Positions 10,711-22,502 of a stretch of 64,000 nt of DNA are shown here, in pieces. The translations under genes and the position numbers were made by a program. The stretch covers positions 98,210,839 through 98,274,838 of the forward strand of contig CM041778.1 of the NCBI GenBank assembly GCA_023374045.1, read 5' to 3'. How positions within the stretch are numbered: the stretch's first letter is position 1; each line of letters opens with the position of its first letter. The DNA is from Limonium bicolor. Its lineage: Eukaryota > Streptophyta > Magnoliopsida > Caryophyllales > Plumbaginaceae. The notes under the pieces are model-generated. The model made no database searches, was not told the origin of the DNA, and saw only the letters and a list, made by a program, of their open reading frames with translations.

Positions 10711-12166
10711 TGATGAGTGTCCAAATGAGCATGTTTTAGGGGTGTATTTCATATATTTAATCAACATTTTTCATGCTCATTTCTCTACTCTAGCTTGTTT
10801 TCCTCTAGTTTTGTGTTTCATTGGTGTTTTATACATTTATTGTTTAAACAAGAGGAGTAACATAGCTAGGAGTAAAGTAGACGAAGAGAGGAACGTGTGG
10901 GCGCAAACGGATCCAAAATCGAAGTTAAAACGAAGAAGATACAACGTTTTGAAGTTAGCCTGACTCCGACCGACCTTGCAAGGTCGGTTGGGTCCAAATT
11001 TTGCCCAGATTTGCGTTTTTGAAAGCTACTGGAATCGACCGACCTTAGGACCGACCAAGGTCGGTCGAACTTAAAAATGCGCCCGAAAACTGCTACTGAC
11101 TCTGACCGACCCTAGGACCGACCTTGCAAGGTCGGTCGGGTCGAAAATTAGCCCAGATCTGCGTTTTAAAACGGGGAATTTTGGGGAAAACTTCCCCATT
11201 CTTCATTCAGTCGAGTTCCGCCCCAAAAACAGAGAGGAAGGGCGATTCTAAAGGAGAAAAGAAGAGGAGAGAAAGAAGAAGAAGAGAAGAGAAGAGAGGA
11301 GAAGAAGAGAAAGCTCACCTCCTTCCAAGCTCCATTAATGGCTACTTCTATCCCTTGCTCTTTTATTTTTTCTCCTATGGCTGTGTAGAATCATTTGTAG
11401 CTAGGGATTGGGGATTTTGTCCCAAAATCCCTAAACTCCATTGTTGAATCTTGAACTTGTGTTTGTGCTTTATTTTAGTCTTTGGGCATAATGAAGATGA
11501 TTATTGAGTGTTTATGACTTCTAACTTGTTGCTCATGATATGGGGATTTGTTAAGGGTTTTGCTCAATTTGTCTTCTATGTGTTAAATTGGTTGGTTTGG
11601 CCTACCGATTAGTTTAGCATTATTGTGAGATTTTATCAAAATGATATTCTGAGATAGAAACCTAAACCGTTGGGACTAAATCAATGTTAGCCGATTTTCA
11701 CTGATTTTGAGATGAGGTTCTCGTTGCAACTTAGGGTAGATTTGTGCTTAATGCTTCTTATTGAATTGGGGATTTGAATGAACATTCCGTCCCCGTTAAA
11801 TTGGTTAGGATTAATAGACCTGGATTTGGCTATTAATTAATTTCCCGTTGTTTAGCTATGAGTTCGAGGTTCGACAATTGGTAGAAAGGGGATGACGGGT
11901 GCGAATATCCTATCCCGAGCTACACCTATCCTAGATTAGATAGTTTAGTGTTTATTGTTTTCCTTTATTTCTCCAGTTACAACCCAAAAACCCAAAACCC
12001 CTAATTTACATTTATGCACTTTTGTATATATCCTCTTGCACATTTACTAAGCTTATAATTAGCTAGATAGTTATGAAGTCCCTGTGGATACGACATTGTT
12101 GTACTACAATGATTGGGTTCACTGCCCATAGTTAGCAGAGTAGTCTCACCATTATTTTGCCCAACA
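10711..12166 (+). repeat. 3' LTR of the nested non-autonomous element
   Basis: The LTR is 1456 bp, nearly identical to the left LTR. The main difference is in the palindrome array (10965-11142). The first unit has lost its TTAGGACCGACC half, and the second unit lacks the TTGC centre. The two LTRs were identical at insertion, so the array changes faster than the rest of the LTR. It ends CCCAACA at 12166, followed by AGAGG. Confidence 0.93.
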
Positions 12167-12611
12167 AGAGGCACCATCGGTAACCAACAAATGAGAGTTG
12201 AGTGTTCTGTGAAGCAAGGCAAAATGCCAAAGGCACAATTCCAAATTATTTCTTCTCATCTCTTGTTGCAAAAGAAAAAACAAATACAAATCTCTATTTT
12301 TCCTTTTGTTTTTCCTCAATGCCCATTCTTGAGAGAAGTTGGCCATGGTTAAAGTTCTCTAAGTCCAAAGATCTTTAAGCACTTGGAAACACTCTAGATC
12401 ATACCCCGAAGCTCTATATTTTTATTTACCCTAAGCACACCCATGTCACCATGAGAAGGTTGGTTGCACTCCTCTTGAGATTTTTCACAATTTTGCTCAC
12501 CAAAGTTCAAGAATTCATTTAAATAGTTGCTTGCTATAAATGTTCCTTCTTGCTATGGGTTCCTAGCAAAATTTTGCTTGAGGACAAGCAAATAGATAAG
12601 TGTGGGGGAGT
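12167..12611 (+). other. Outer element resumes: 3' end and polypurine tract
   Basis: This segment starts with the target duplication AGAGG and has no gene. It ends in GAGGACAAGCAAATAGATAAG followed by TGTGGGGGAGT (about 12601-12611), the polypurine tract of the outer element. The segment 12180-12540 resembles 10300-10640 of the nested element (AACCAACAA ... CTTCTCATCTCT, TTGAGAGAAGTTGG), further evidence that the two elements are related. Confidence 0.7.
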
Positions 12612-13897
12612 TGATAAGTGGTGAAATGATGTATTTATAAGGTCTTGATTTACCTTTATTTCGTGCAACTATTGATTTATTTCACCACATGATAGAGCAT
12701 TTCGTTAATATAGTTGAACTCATGCAATTTTAATTTAAATTTAGGTAAAAGCTCACTTGAGCAATGGTTTTTGGGAGACTCTCAAGACTTTGTCGCTGAG
12801 CTTTAATGCCCCGAGGAGTGTGTCAAAGACGAGGGGTCAAACGAGACAATTTCGGTGCAGAAAAAGCCCTTCTGGTGTGGACCGCCCCTGTGGGGCAATC
12901 CAGTCAATTTCGGAACACTAGAATCGCCTCTGGTGTGGACCGCCCCTGTAGACCGCCCCTGTGGGGTGGTCCCGACGGAAATTTGCCCAGAACAATCGTT
13001 TAAAGACGGGAAAAAAGAGGGGATTTGGGGTATTCTTTGCATTTTACACTTCCACACACACAAGAGAAGAGAAAGAACGTGAAGAAGGAGAAAGAAGAGG
13101 AGAAAGAAGAGGAAGAAGAGAAGAAGGAAGAACTCACCTTCTCCAAAGCTTCCAAGCTCCAACAATGGCTTCTTCTCTCTTTTCTAGTTTTTCTTTCCTC
13201 TATGCTTGAGTAGTACTCTATTGTGCTTTGGGATGGGTCTTTGAACCCAAACCCTAGAATGTGCTTGTGAATCTTGATTATGCCTTAATATAGTTTTTCT
13301 CTCTTAATTATCATTCAATGTTCTCAAATTGATCTCTTGAGTGCATTTGTGGTGAACCCCATCTACAATTTGGTTTTGAGTTAGGGTTTGTGACCAAATT
13401 GAGAGAGAACTCTTAATTTATGCTCCTAGGATTCGTGAGTATAATTCGGGGCTTTGTTCTAGAACTTGCTTATTGCTACTTAGTAAGTTTAGTCCTAATT
13501 GATTTTGAAGGCTAAAATTAACTAAGTAAGAATTATCTCATCTTTGGTTTAGAGGGTTATTATCATTGTTCTAAAAGACAACTATGTCATAAGAAGAGTT
13601 GCTAGCATATCTAGGTAGTTTGGGCGATTGTCAAATTCCCGAAGTACTTTTTCCATCCAATCCATTAAACTTTCACCTTTAGTTTATTTGTTGTTCTTGC
13701 AATTACTCAACCAACACAATCAAGCTTGCCACCGGCTAAACCCCAATTTACTGTTTTCATTGCAATTACTAAGTACCGAGACTAGGAAGTTAGGACCAAT
13801 TTCCTTGTGGATACGACACTTGTTGTACTACACCGATTAGGTGCACTTGCCTATTCCTTGCATTTATTTATATACTTTGTTATATAGTTTTTGCACA
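12612..13897 (+). repeat. 3' LTR of the outer Athila-like element
   Basis: TGATAAGTGG ... TTTTTGCACA, 1286 bp. Two palindromic units lie at 12875-12973 (GGACCGCCCCTGTGGGG with partial inverted copies), the same word as the internal array at 2907-3262. A GA-rich tract follows at 13062-13130, then an ORF-like CTCCAACAATGGCTTC segment. The U5 motif GTGGATACGACACTTG ... TACTACACCGATTAGG is at about 13807-13841. The distal TSD copy cannot be checked because the 5' LTR is outside the window. Confidence 0.85.
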
Positions 13898-14943
13898 ATA
13901 GCATGCATGGTCCTTGATTGCCACATGTCTCTTGAAGTCATTCATAATCATCAAACGGGGCATTGGAGTTTGCAACGGAATTGATTGCGTCATGAGAGAA
14001 ATGTGGTTGTCAAGCCACCCACCTCCACCATAGCAACTCAGAAGAAGATTTGTGGCTTCATAATGCCACCACCCAGGAGTAGGTTGGCTGCCATTCAAAC
14101 TCCGATCAGCAGGTAGTTCGAGAGAGTTGTGCACCAAATGAGTAACCAGCTGTGGCTGGACCGTGTGGCTAAAGCTTGAGTAAGAAGCTTCAAACACTTG
14201 ATTTTCCCAAGCAGTCCAGATCCGTTATCGCCTTTGGTGAGGATAGAGAGTGTTGGACTCGGTATTTCCAATTGTAGTACAGAATCGTTGTCCCGCCCTC
14301 CATTTTCGTAATCCTCCAACATCTTAGGTTTCCCCTTTGCAATGTCTAGCATGTTAGTCTTTTGCCACCAACACAAGGAACTCTACATTTGGGAGGCTTG
14401 ATCTTCGATCGCTCCTCATCAGCTGACCTCGTGTAACTACTGTGGGGGGCTGCTCACATGCTTCGTACCAGACTTTTGAAGGTGCTCGATTAGGTAAAGT
14501 CCCTGAAGCTCACCATCTTTTCATGGTAGCTGCTCTCTTCACCACTGGGAGCGAGAGGAATTCTGCGCCGCCTCTGCAAGTTGTTACTGGGTATTCCGTG
14601 GAGTATGAAGCTGCAAAAGAGCAAGGTGATTTGCCGCATGAGTTGTGTCACAATATGAATGAGCCACTTTATCTTCTAGAATGGTAGTCGACTTTCTTGG
14701 CTCATCTTGGTGATCAATTTTCTTTCATAATCATTTCCTGTTTACGAATTGGAGTCTACCAAGGACATGACCAATAGGAAGGTCGGTTGATTCTACATCT
14801 TCAATAGCCTGGAAGGGCGCTAAGGAAGGAGGGTATGGTTCTGTTTTGAATTTGTTTTTCATGACATTTGACCCCATCCAAAACATATTAACTTTCATAT
14901 CATCTTTCATAACCCCATACCAGCACATGATTGCCAAAAACAA
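13898..14943 (-). pseudogene. Unrecognised host-like gene fragment, cut by the LTR element
   Basis: On the minus strand an AT-poor block contains several open stretches with non-repeat-like protein composition. One is 14943-14731 (contains PYPPSLAPFQAIEDVESTDLP), another 14346-14240 (DNDSVLQLEIPSPTLSIL), and a third reaches the retrotransposon border at 13898 (SFSHTVQPQLVTHLVHNSLE). The last two are in different frames, so an intron or a frameshift separates them. A pyrimidine-rich, leader-like sequence on the same strand extends upstream to about 15340. The plus strand is also open at 14442-14687, and I cannot tell which strand is coding there. I do not recognise the product. The Athila-like LTR starts exactly where the reading ends, so its insertion probably truncated the gene. 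Confidence 0.35.
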
Positions 14944-17212
14944 CTACCCTATTTATCAATGAAGAGCACTGCATATAAGCTACGAACAGGAAAAATAGGA
15001 AAAACATGAACCTTGACATGGTATTATACATATACGAAGTTCCAGATTAAACCCCGCAAGTGTCCAAATTATTTAGAAAATATAACATGCAAAACAGATT
15101 GTAAATGACAAAAGGATAAACAACGAGACCGAAAAGAGAGGAAAGGAAAACCAAAGTGAGCTTCAAGGAACCAAAGAGAAGTGTGAGGAAATCGAACAAA
15201 ATAACCCACTCCTTTTGTCAGGAGTGAAGAGGAGAACTCAAAGTAAAGACACTACACAGAAGAAGTGATTTGTAGTAGAAGTAGGCGGTGGTGACAGTGG
15301 AGTGGCAGAGGGGGCGAGAAGAGAGGCCAGAAAAATCAGAGTGTTATTTTTTTTATAAGTTAAGAAAATTCAAACATACACCTGTGTTAAATGATCTTTA
15401 AAGAATAACACATAACTTAGTTTAAGTAGCCTGTATTCCTTAAATAACTCAAACTTAAAATATTATAAATAATTAAAATAGTAACAAGGAAGGATGATAT
15501 CTTCAAGGCTCATTTGGTTGTATCTATTTTTCTTAAACCATCTCCCTTTCGCTTGATGATTCAATTCATGAATGTATGTAAATACGAATGTTATAATATT
15601 AAACACCAAATGACGTTCCTAAGTGTCATGCCCCATTTTGTAATGTACCTGAGGCGGGGGTCATTTGTACTAAATGTTATGATACCAAATGTAATCAAGT
15701 TACTTAATGAATAAAAGAAGTAGCCACATTCTATTCAGTTGTCCCTATGTTGCAATGACTTCAGTCACCAATGTGTTACGCCTTTGAGTTCTCTTGAAAG
15801 TATGCTGAGGAAGAGAGGCCCTTTTCGGACGAATCATTTCAGCAAGGACCTAGACCCGGGCAGTAAGGCCAGGGGCTAATGGCACTTGTCAATAGCCTGT
15901 GAGCTTAATAACAAAGATAGCAATCATGATATGGGGCCGATGGGATACTTGGAACCTTGTTGGTACCTAGTCCCTTATACGTAAGGTGCAATGGGTGACG
16001 CACCTGCGAAGCTCGATAAGGGTTAAGACATGGATGATTTGGATTAGGGTGAAGGCGAGTGTTCAACGTGGCCCACGTTGGAACCCTCTACCGGTGTTTC
16101 GGGGTTCCCCCTAGAGGCAGGCCTTGGGTCAGCTCGCTCCTTTGGAGTTTGAGTTACCCTGGGACCCGGCTTGAGGTTGGGTCCTATGGTTGGCTAGCTA
16201 TTCGTGTGTTGATGCCTCTGGACTTGGGTCGGGTCCTAGGGACGATGTTGGTTAAACAAACGGGACCTACCCCCACCAGTCCCGAAGCCTAGTGCCGGGA
16301 TAAGTGAGTCAGCGTTGAGAGCTCATCGTTGGGTAGTTAAGTCCACTCCTAGTCCCTGTCAGGTTATGGTTGTGGCTGTCTTATGGCTAGAGCCTTGCCC
16401 TGCCTGAGACGGACATGCATTAGGCTGTCGGCCCTTGTGCCTGACGCCAATAATACTAACCTTGTCAACTTACATGCTTGTTTGCTTGTATTCTTGTGAA
16501 TGCTTTCGTGCTTGTGTGATTAGAGGAATCTTTATCTTGTTATGTCTTGTCGTGAGAAATTTTAGAAGTTACGTATTAAGACTGCAATTTACGAAAACAA
16601 AGACTAAAATTTATAAGAGCATCCACAACAATGTTCAGATTCTTAACATATCCCCATGTGCCACATAAGAAAAATAATATATTTTATTTACCAAGAAACT
16701 TTTTTGGCTGCAGTAGTAAAATTCTTAAAGTGAGACGGTAAGGGATGGGAGAGATAGTATGTGAGAGAGCCGTATGTAGAGGGAGGGATGCGGCGGACAT
16801 TGGGCACTTTTACAGTCCCTGCAACCAATAACAAATCAGTAAAGATCGTTCTTAAATAAGAAACGAGGTGAGAGGTTTTGGGTGATTCAACTCTACTGTA
16901 ACATTTTTTTTTGTTTTCCTTACTGACAAAGAGAGTGGATTCAACTCGACTGTGGTTACTCTAGGGTCCATTGTTTTGTAGCTTATGAAAAATTAGTTTT
17001 TTACATGTCACATCTCAACTTTTCACTTTTTCTCTCATTCAAAGTTTTTAATTTCACCAGCTTCAACGCAAAAGATAGGGGCCCACGTATACTCTAATGA
17101 AAGGAAAAATAATTTGGGCGCTGCAGGCATGTGACAAGTTATCGACTTCTACCCAGGTCATCCCTCTCCCCCGTTTCAGAAAAAAGAAAAACAAAATAGA
17201 ACGACAGCAAAA
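14944..17212. other. Intergenic region upstream of SWI3D
   Basis: 14944-15350 looks like a minus-strand leader (CT-rich on that strand). 15350-15720 is AT-rich with nothing recognisable. 15720-16440 is a GC-richer block without ORFs or RNA genes, containing many short near-repeats of GGACC/GGGTC; it looks repeat-derived but I cannot assign it. 16615-16632 carries GAGCATCCACAACAATG, a sequence resembling MITE termini, without a convincing partner. 16970-17212 should contain the SWI3D promoter and 5' leader; no clear TATA box is visible. Confidence 0.4.
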
Positions 17213-20200
17213 ATGGAAGAGAGGCGCCGTGAAACAGGATCTCATGCCACGGCGGGAGACTCTCCGGCGCCCCGTCGTCGTGGCGGGGGGATGAAGCGTA
17301 AAGCGAGCGGATCAATCGGGTCCTTGACTTCTTCGGCATCTTCATCGTCGAAGCGCGCTGCAAGGGAGAAGGCCGGTGTGCCGCCCCTACCACCTCACCC
17401 GATCCATGACGGACCTCTCACAAGGGCTAGGCAGTTTGCAGATGCGGCTGCCGCTACCTCTTTCGAGGCAAAGATCCTGCAGGCGGAATTGGATTCTGCA
17501 GCTGAGGCGGAGGCCGCTCGGGATGAGCTTGAGGAGCTCAGTGCTTCGAGGAAGCACTCTGAGGCATTGGAGGCTTCGATTGAAGCTGAGGTTGAAGTTA
17601 TTCGGTCCCGCGGCGCCAAAGCGCATGTCATTCCTGTCCCCGCAGGTGAGTTTTTGGTCTGTGGCCGAGCTTGGATAATTATTCTTCGCTAATAGTTTCA
17701 GCATTGCTCGTTAATGTGTTAGGGTTTTGAAGGAAATGCTTCTGGCGGAGCAATTTTTGTAGCTGGAATCGTAGATTTTTCAATTGGAGACATACTGTCT
17801 ATTTACGGAGTTGCTAGATATATGCAATTAAACTTTTTTCTGTTAATCTGTGATGCTGGAGGTCTTGTGTTACGTATGTCTGGAATACTGGTGCTACTGC
17901 GCTAATTTTCTATTCACCAAAGTTTGGTAATTCTCAAGATTTTACACATAGTGTAGTGACATAGTTAGCGTTGATTGCTGCCTGTAATTAATATATTCTT
18001 TAGCAACTAAATTTTTTAAAGATGCTTTGAGTTTAGGCAGTATAATGTGCGAACTACAAGAAGCAGTCTTTTGAACTATCCACTGGGTAACTGTTGAAAA
18101 ACAGACTTTGGAGTGGTTCTAATGAATCATTGTTTTATTGAACGACCTTCATACTTCCTCTGTTCCATCCAATTGTCCATATGAAACCATTCCAGTACTG
18201 ATTTCTGATGTTTATGAAGTCTGAGTTAACTAACTTCATTTTGAGTGAAACCAAGATGGTACCTTTGTGTGTTTGCCTGATGACTAGTTTTCCATTCTTT
18301 TCCTCTCCATTTCTCCTTGTAGGTTGGTTCTCATGGGTGAAAGTGCATCCTATTGAGAAGCATTCGTTGCCGTCATTCTTCAGTGGGGAGTCTGAGAACA
18401 GAAGCCCAGAAATTTATCTGGATATAAGAAATTGGATTGTGAATAAGTTTCACACCAACCCCGGTGTAAATATTGAATCTAAAGATTTGGCGGACTTGTC
18501 AACTGGTAAATTGGATTGTAGGCTGGAGGTTATGGAATTTCTAGAAAGTTGGGGTTTGATTAACTACAATCCTTTTCCGTTGCAATCTGTAGCTGACAAC
18601 AGAGAGATAGAGGACGACAAGGGTGAGAAAAGATTGGTGGATGTAAATTCAGATAGTGACATAGGTGATAGAAAGGAGGTAGGTATTGATATGGTTTCTG
18701 ATAAGGGTGAGAAAAGTGTGTTAAATACTGGCAGTGATGGCAATAATGGTGATGAAAGGGGTTCGATCGTGATAGTTGGTGGTCAAAAGGATGCTAAGAT
18801 GCTGGATGGTGGTACTGATGATAAGAAAGTAGAGGCTGATGCGATTACAAATATTGACAAAAATGCGAAAAGGGAGCCTGGTGTGGGTTCAGATGCTGTT
18901 AAAGTTGAGAGAAAGGAGTCTGGTGTGGATGCCACTGCTGATAAGGATGAAAAAATCAAGGCAAAGGCATTAATTGAAAAGTTATATCGATTTGAAACAG
19001 AGGAATCACATCAGAAAACACTTCCTAAATCCAATCTTGCAACACCAGTGGCTGTTGGGTTGTTTCATGAATCTGCTATTGCCGAAGAGCTGGTGAAACA
19101 AGAAGGTCCTGCATATCATTGCAATTCTTGCTCTGCTGATTGTTCTCGCAAACGTTACCATTGCCAGAAGCAGGTTCTTTATATTGGTTAAACTGCTAAT
19201 TGATTTTGATTGGAGTCTTCATCTAGGTGTCTATTGCTCTCTTGTGTCATTGTGAATAGATTAATGAAGAGCAGTCTAGTTGTGTCATATCTTATGTGTT
19301 GATCATTAGTATGTGGTTGTGATGTCCCACAGGCCGATTTTGATTTATGCAGCGAGTGCTATACTAATGGCAAGTTTGGCTCTGGCATGTCTCCATCAGA
19401 TTTTATTCTTATGGAACCTGGTGATGTTTCTGGCGCTACTGGTGGAAAATGGACAGACCAAGAGACACTATTACTACTTGAAGCATTGGAACTTTATAAA
19501 GAGAACTGGAATGAGATTGCTGAGCATGTTGCTACCAAAACGAAGGCTCAGTGCATATTGCATTTCCTTCAAATGCCCATTGAGGATAGTTTTCTAAACT
19601 CTGATGACGATGCCAAGGAAACTATTCAAGAAATTGTGGATCCAAGTGCCACCAGAAGTGATCATGTCGAGGATTCAAACGCTGCCAAAGGCAATCCTGT
19701 TGAGGATCCAAATACTGCCAAATGCAATCCTGTTGAGGATCCAAATACTGCCAAAAGCGATCCTGTTGAGGATCCAGATACTGCCAAAAGCAATACTGTT
19801 GAGGATCCAGATGCTATCAAAAGTGATCCTGTTGAGGATTCAAATACTGCCAAACCTGAACCTGCAGAAAGTCCAAATACTATCAAAACTGAACCTGCTG
19901 CTCATCCAAGTTTAATGAATACAGATTTGTCAGAGCCTAAAGAGGCTCCAGAAGCATTGAAGGATCAAGCTGGACCAGCTGATGCACAGCTTGCACCATC
20001 CCCAATGGTAGCGCCAGAATTGGATGGTACCCAGGATATGGAAGTCACTAAGGAAATCGATGGTGACTTGGCAGTTAGGGCACTAAAGGAAGCATTCGAA
20101 GCTACTGGTTCTTTGCTTACACCTGAGGATAAAATTTCTTTTGCTGATGCGGCAAATCCTGTAATGACACTGGTATGCGGATTCCATTGAGTTAACTTTT

Positions 20201-22502
20201 CCCTTACTATGAGCACATTCTTTTGGAAAATTTCTTCCACTCTAGCTAATGATTCCATCCCTGGAACAATGAAGCTTCTTACTTCTACCCCGTTATCTTC
20301 TAAATCGCTGGAAGCTTCTCTCTAGTCATTTCGTTGGGTTTATGATGCATTACTTTTAAGATCTCTCTGAAAAAATGCTTACAAAACTGGAATGTCTTAG
20401 CTGGGTTGTCGCCTATTGGGCTTCCTCGGTTTCTCATCAATCTACGGCTATGCTATCTACAGGCAGCATTTTTAACTAGGTTGGTGGAGCCTGACATGTC
20501 CACTGCATCTGCTCGTTGCTCATTAAAATCAATGGGAAATCCTTCCGCTGGATTGCAACTTTCTATAATGCACAGTCTTCTCTTGGATGATCAACCAGAT
20601 GTTCCACAAGATCCCCGTGGTTCTGACAGGTTGACAACTTTCTCTACCTTCTCCAGGTTTCAGGGATTTTTTTTTTCGTTTGGCTATTATATATGATCCT
20701 AATTAATTTTGCAGTGCAATAGCTAAGAAGGTTGAGCAAGATGATGAGCAGGAAGAAAAGGAAGACAATGAGAGGCAAAAAGATGTAATTCATGATGGAA
20801 ATCACACTACAAACCAGAATGAGAGGTCTGGGTCTACGTGCAGTGCCAATGACTTTTCTAATGAGCAAGCTGACGTTCAGATGAAAGATTCTGGTACAGA
20901 AGCAAATCCTTCAGATCTTTCTGACAAACAAGATGAAGCTGTGGTGAAGATGCAAGGTGATGACCACCCTGTTGAAACGGCTGCTGATGATTTGCCTGAC
21001 AACCAGCTGGAAGATGTTGCTAAGGAGCATTCTCTGGATACTGACTCGAAGTTGAAGGAGGCGTCTACCGCTGAAGACTCTCACAGTAAAGAAGCTCCTC
21101 AAGATGTAAATATGGAGTCAGAGCCTATTGTTGCAGAGGAACAGCAGAATCCTGATCATTCAGATTCATTGGTAGAAGATGAGGCAAAGACTGGTTAGTC
21201 CCACTGGGGGTTCACTTTTGACTTTGTTTTCAACTTCACGCTTGCAATCTTCTTTTATTGGTTTGAAATATTTTTAGTAACATTGGTGGGGAGGTGTTCT
21301 TTCTCCTGTGGCTGGTCATGCTTGAATAGGTCTTTCTCACATAAAACACTATTGGCTTTCATTGGAAGTGGGTGCACAACGTTGGGTAATCAGCTTATGC
21401 TCTTTGTGTCAGTCTTGCTTTTGAAATTTTCTCTTTTTCCCTTTTTCATATGGATCAAAATTATAGCTAATTCTGGTCCCAGGATATATACGAATAATTG
21501 ATGTATGTTTCTACTCGGTTAGCATTTAGTAATAGCATGTTTCCATAACTCCGATGGGTTTGAGCTCTAGACGGCCATCTCCTGTCTTGTTGCCTTCCTG
21601 TGTGTGGTATAGCTTTAAGTTCCTCTTTTTCTGTCTATTTAAATTGGTATGCCGAATCTTTCCAGGACATGAAAATGAGAGAGATACTAAAACCGGAGAT
21701 CAGAAGTCTGAGGAGACAAAGGATGAGCGAAACATGGTCAAGCTCAAGCAAGCAGCTATGACTACCCTTGCAGCTGCCGCAGTTAAGGCTAAGCTTCTTG
21801 TAAATCAGGAAGAAGATGATATTCGGCAACTAGCAGCACTTTTGATTGAGAAGCAGGTGACTCTCTTGGACATACTGAACAATATTTTCCCTCGTTTCCT
21901 TCAGATATCATGTTCCTCCATTTTCAAATCCTCACTAAGAATGTGCCATAATGTTGAAAGGGTGGATATCAGTGACATAGTTGCACGGTGTACATTCCCT
22001 TCTGTTATTTCATTGAGTGAAAACGTACTTCAAAGTAAAAGACCTTCAAACGTGAGGAAAGATGCAATTAAAGTTTTGGTCAAGATTCGGTGTAGAACTA
22101 TGACTACACTATCTCATCTTGGCTCCTTTCATTTGACGTGTGCAGTTGCGCAAGTTGGAGTTGAAGCTAGGTTACTTCGCGGATATGGAAAGTATAGTGA
22201 CGAGGATCAGGGAGCACATGGATAGATCTAGGCAGAAGCTTTATCATGAACGGGCTCAGATAATAGCAGCTCGGTTAGGGTTGCCATCCGCCGCATCTAG
22301 GGTAGTTCCTTCTATGCTCCCAGCTGGCAGGGGAGGGGCCGTGATGGGTCAAGGGAACCCATTGATGAGGCCTCCGATGGGCATGCAGAGACCCCCTCTA
22401 ACAACAAGGCCTGTTATGATATCAGTTCCTGCAACATCTGCCCCTTCGGTTCCTCCCACGGGTGTGGAAGGTGGAGGGACCTTGCCGCAACCTTCAAAAT
22501 AG
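17213..22502 (+). CDS. SWI3D: SWI3D, SWI/SNF chromatin-remodelling complex subunit (7 exons)
   Basis: Exons: 17213-17645, 18323-19173, 19333-20172, 20463-20629, 20715-21193, 21666-21856, 22146-22502. All introns are GT-AG, and the phases join without a break into about 1105 residues, a little longer than Arabidopsis SWI3D (about 985). Domains in order: basic N-terminus with [17 protein letters not shown], about 150-232; ZZ-type zinc finger spanning the exon 2/3 junction, about 409-440 (CNSCSADC ... DFDLCSEC); SANT, about 466-512 ([16 protein letters not shown]); an 11-residue repeat, 540-616; a conserved [14 protein letters not shown] segment; and a C-terminal coiled region, about 955-1030 ([14 protein letters not shown]), with a Pro/Met-rich tail. 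SWI3 proteins dimerise and scaffold the nuclear BRM/SYD ATPases; the ZZ finger is specific to the D type. The start is supported by AAAAATGGAAG context and the conserved MEE(K/R)RR opening. Confidence 0.96.
19666..19896 (+). repeat. 33-bp in-frame tandem repeat in SWI3D exon 3
   Basis: Seven copies of a 33-bp unit encode [11 protein letters not shown] and variants (residues about 540-616). A degenerate half copy precedes it. The repeat lies in the acidic linker after the SANT domain, a region that is long and poorly conserved in this protein family. Later copies ([11 protein letters not shown]) are more diverged, which fits expansion from the 5' side. Confidence 0.9.

Larger units (their letters stand above)
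6295..12166 (+). mobile_element. Complete non-autonomous LTR retrotransposon nested in the outer element (TSD AGAGG)
   Basis: Both LTRs are present (6295-7770 and 10711-12166) and begin TGATGAG and end CAACA. A PBS follows the left LTR and a polypurine tract precedes the right one. The 5-bp duplications AGAGG flank the element exactly (6290-6294, 12167-12171). The 2.9-kb internal region has no gag, protease, RT or integrase, only one unrecognised ORF with two stops. It must therefore have moved with enzymes from a relative. The post-pol motif shared with the host element and the related LTRs at 60139 point to an Athila-like helper. The LTRs look almost identical by eye except for copy number in the palindrome array, so the insertion is recent. 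Confidence 0.93.
1..13897 (+). mobile_element. Athila-like Ty3/gypsy LTR retrotransposon, 5' part outside the window
   Basis: The order is pol (reverse transcriptase, RNase H, integrase), a long non-coding leader, an env-like ORF, a polypurine tract and a 3' LTR at 12612-13897. This is the layout of the Athila group of plant Ty3/gypsy elements. The 5' LTR, PBS, gag and protease lie left of the window. A complete non-autonomous element (6295-12166) is inserted in its 3' non-coding region, with the 5-bp duplication AGAGG at 6290-6294 and 12167-12171. All coding regions carry stops or frameshifts, so the copy is dead. Assignment to Athila rests on the env-like ORF downstream of integrase and the conserved post-pol motif; a phylogeny of the RT would settle it. 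Confidence 0.85.

Noticed and set aside
14442..14687. Plus-strand 81-residue gene
   Set aside because: Plausible composition but no recognisable family, no promoter or splice context, and the minus strand is also open; left inside the uncertain fragment entry.
16615..16970. Possible MITE starting GAGCATCCACAACAATG
   Set aside because: The candidate right end (CGACTGTGGTTACTC) matches poorly and no target-site duplication was found.
17376..17704. Overlapping frames on both strands in SWI3D exon 1
   Set aside because: Shadows of the GC-rich coding exon.
18208..18322. Earlier start for SWI3D exon 2 within the upstream open frame
   Set aside because: The frame upstream of 18323 is intronic: an AG acceptor at 18321-18322 joins exon 1 in phase and gives the conserved GWFSW sequence.
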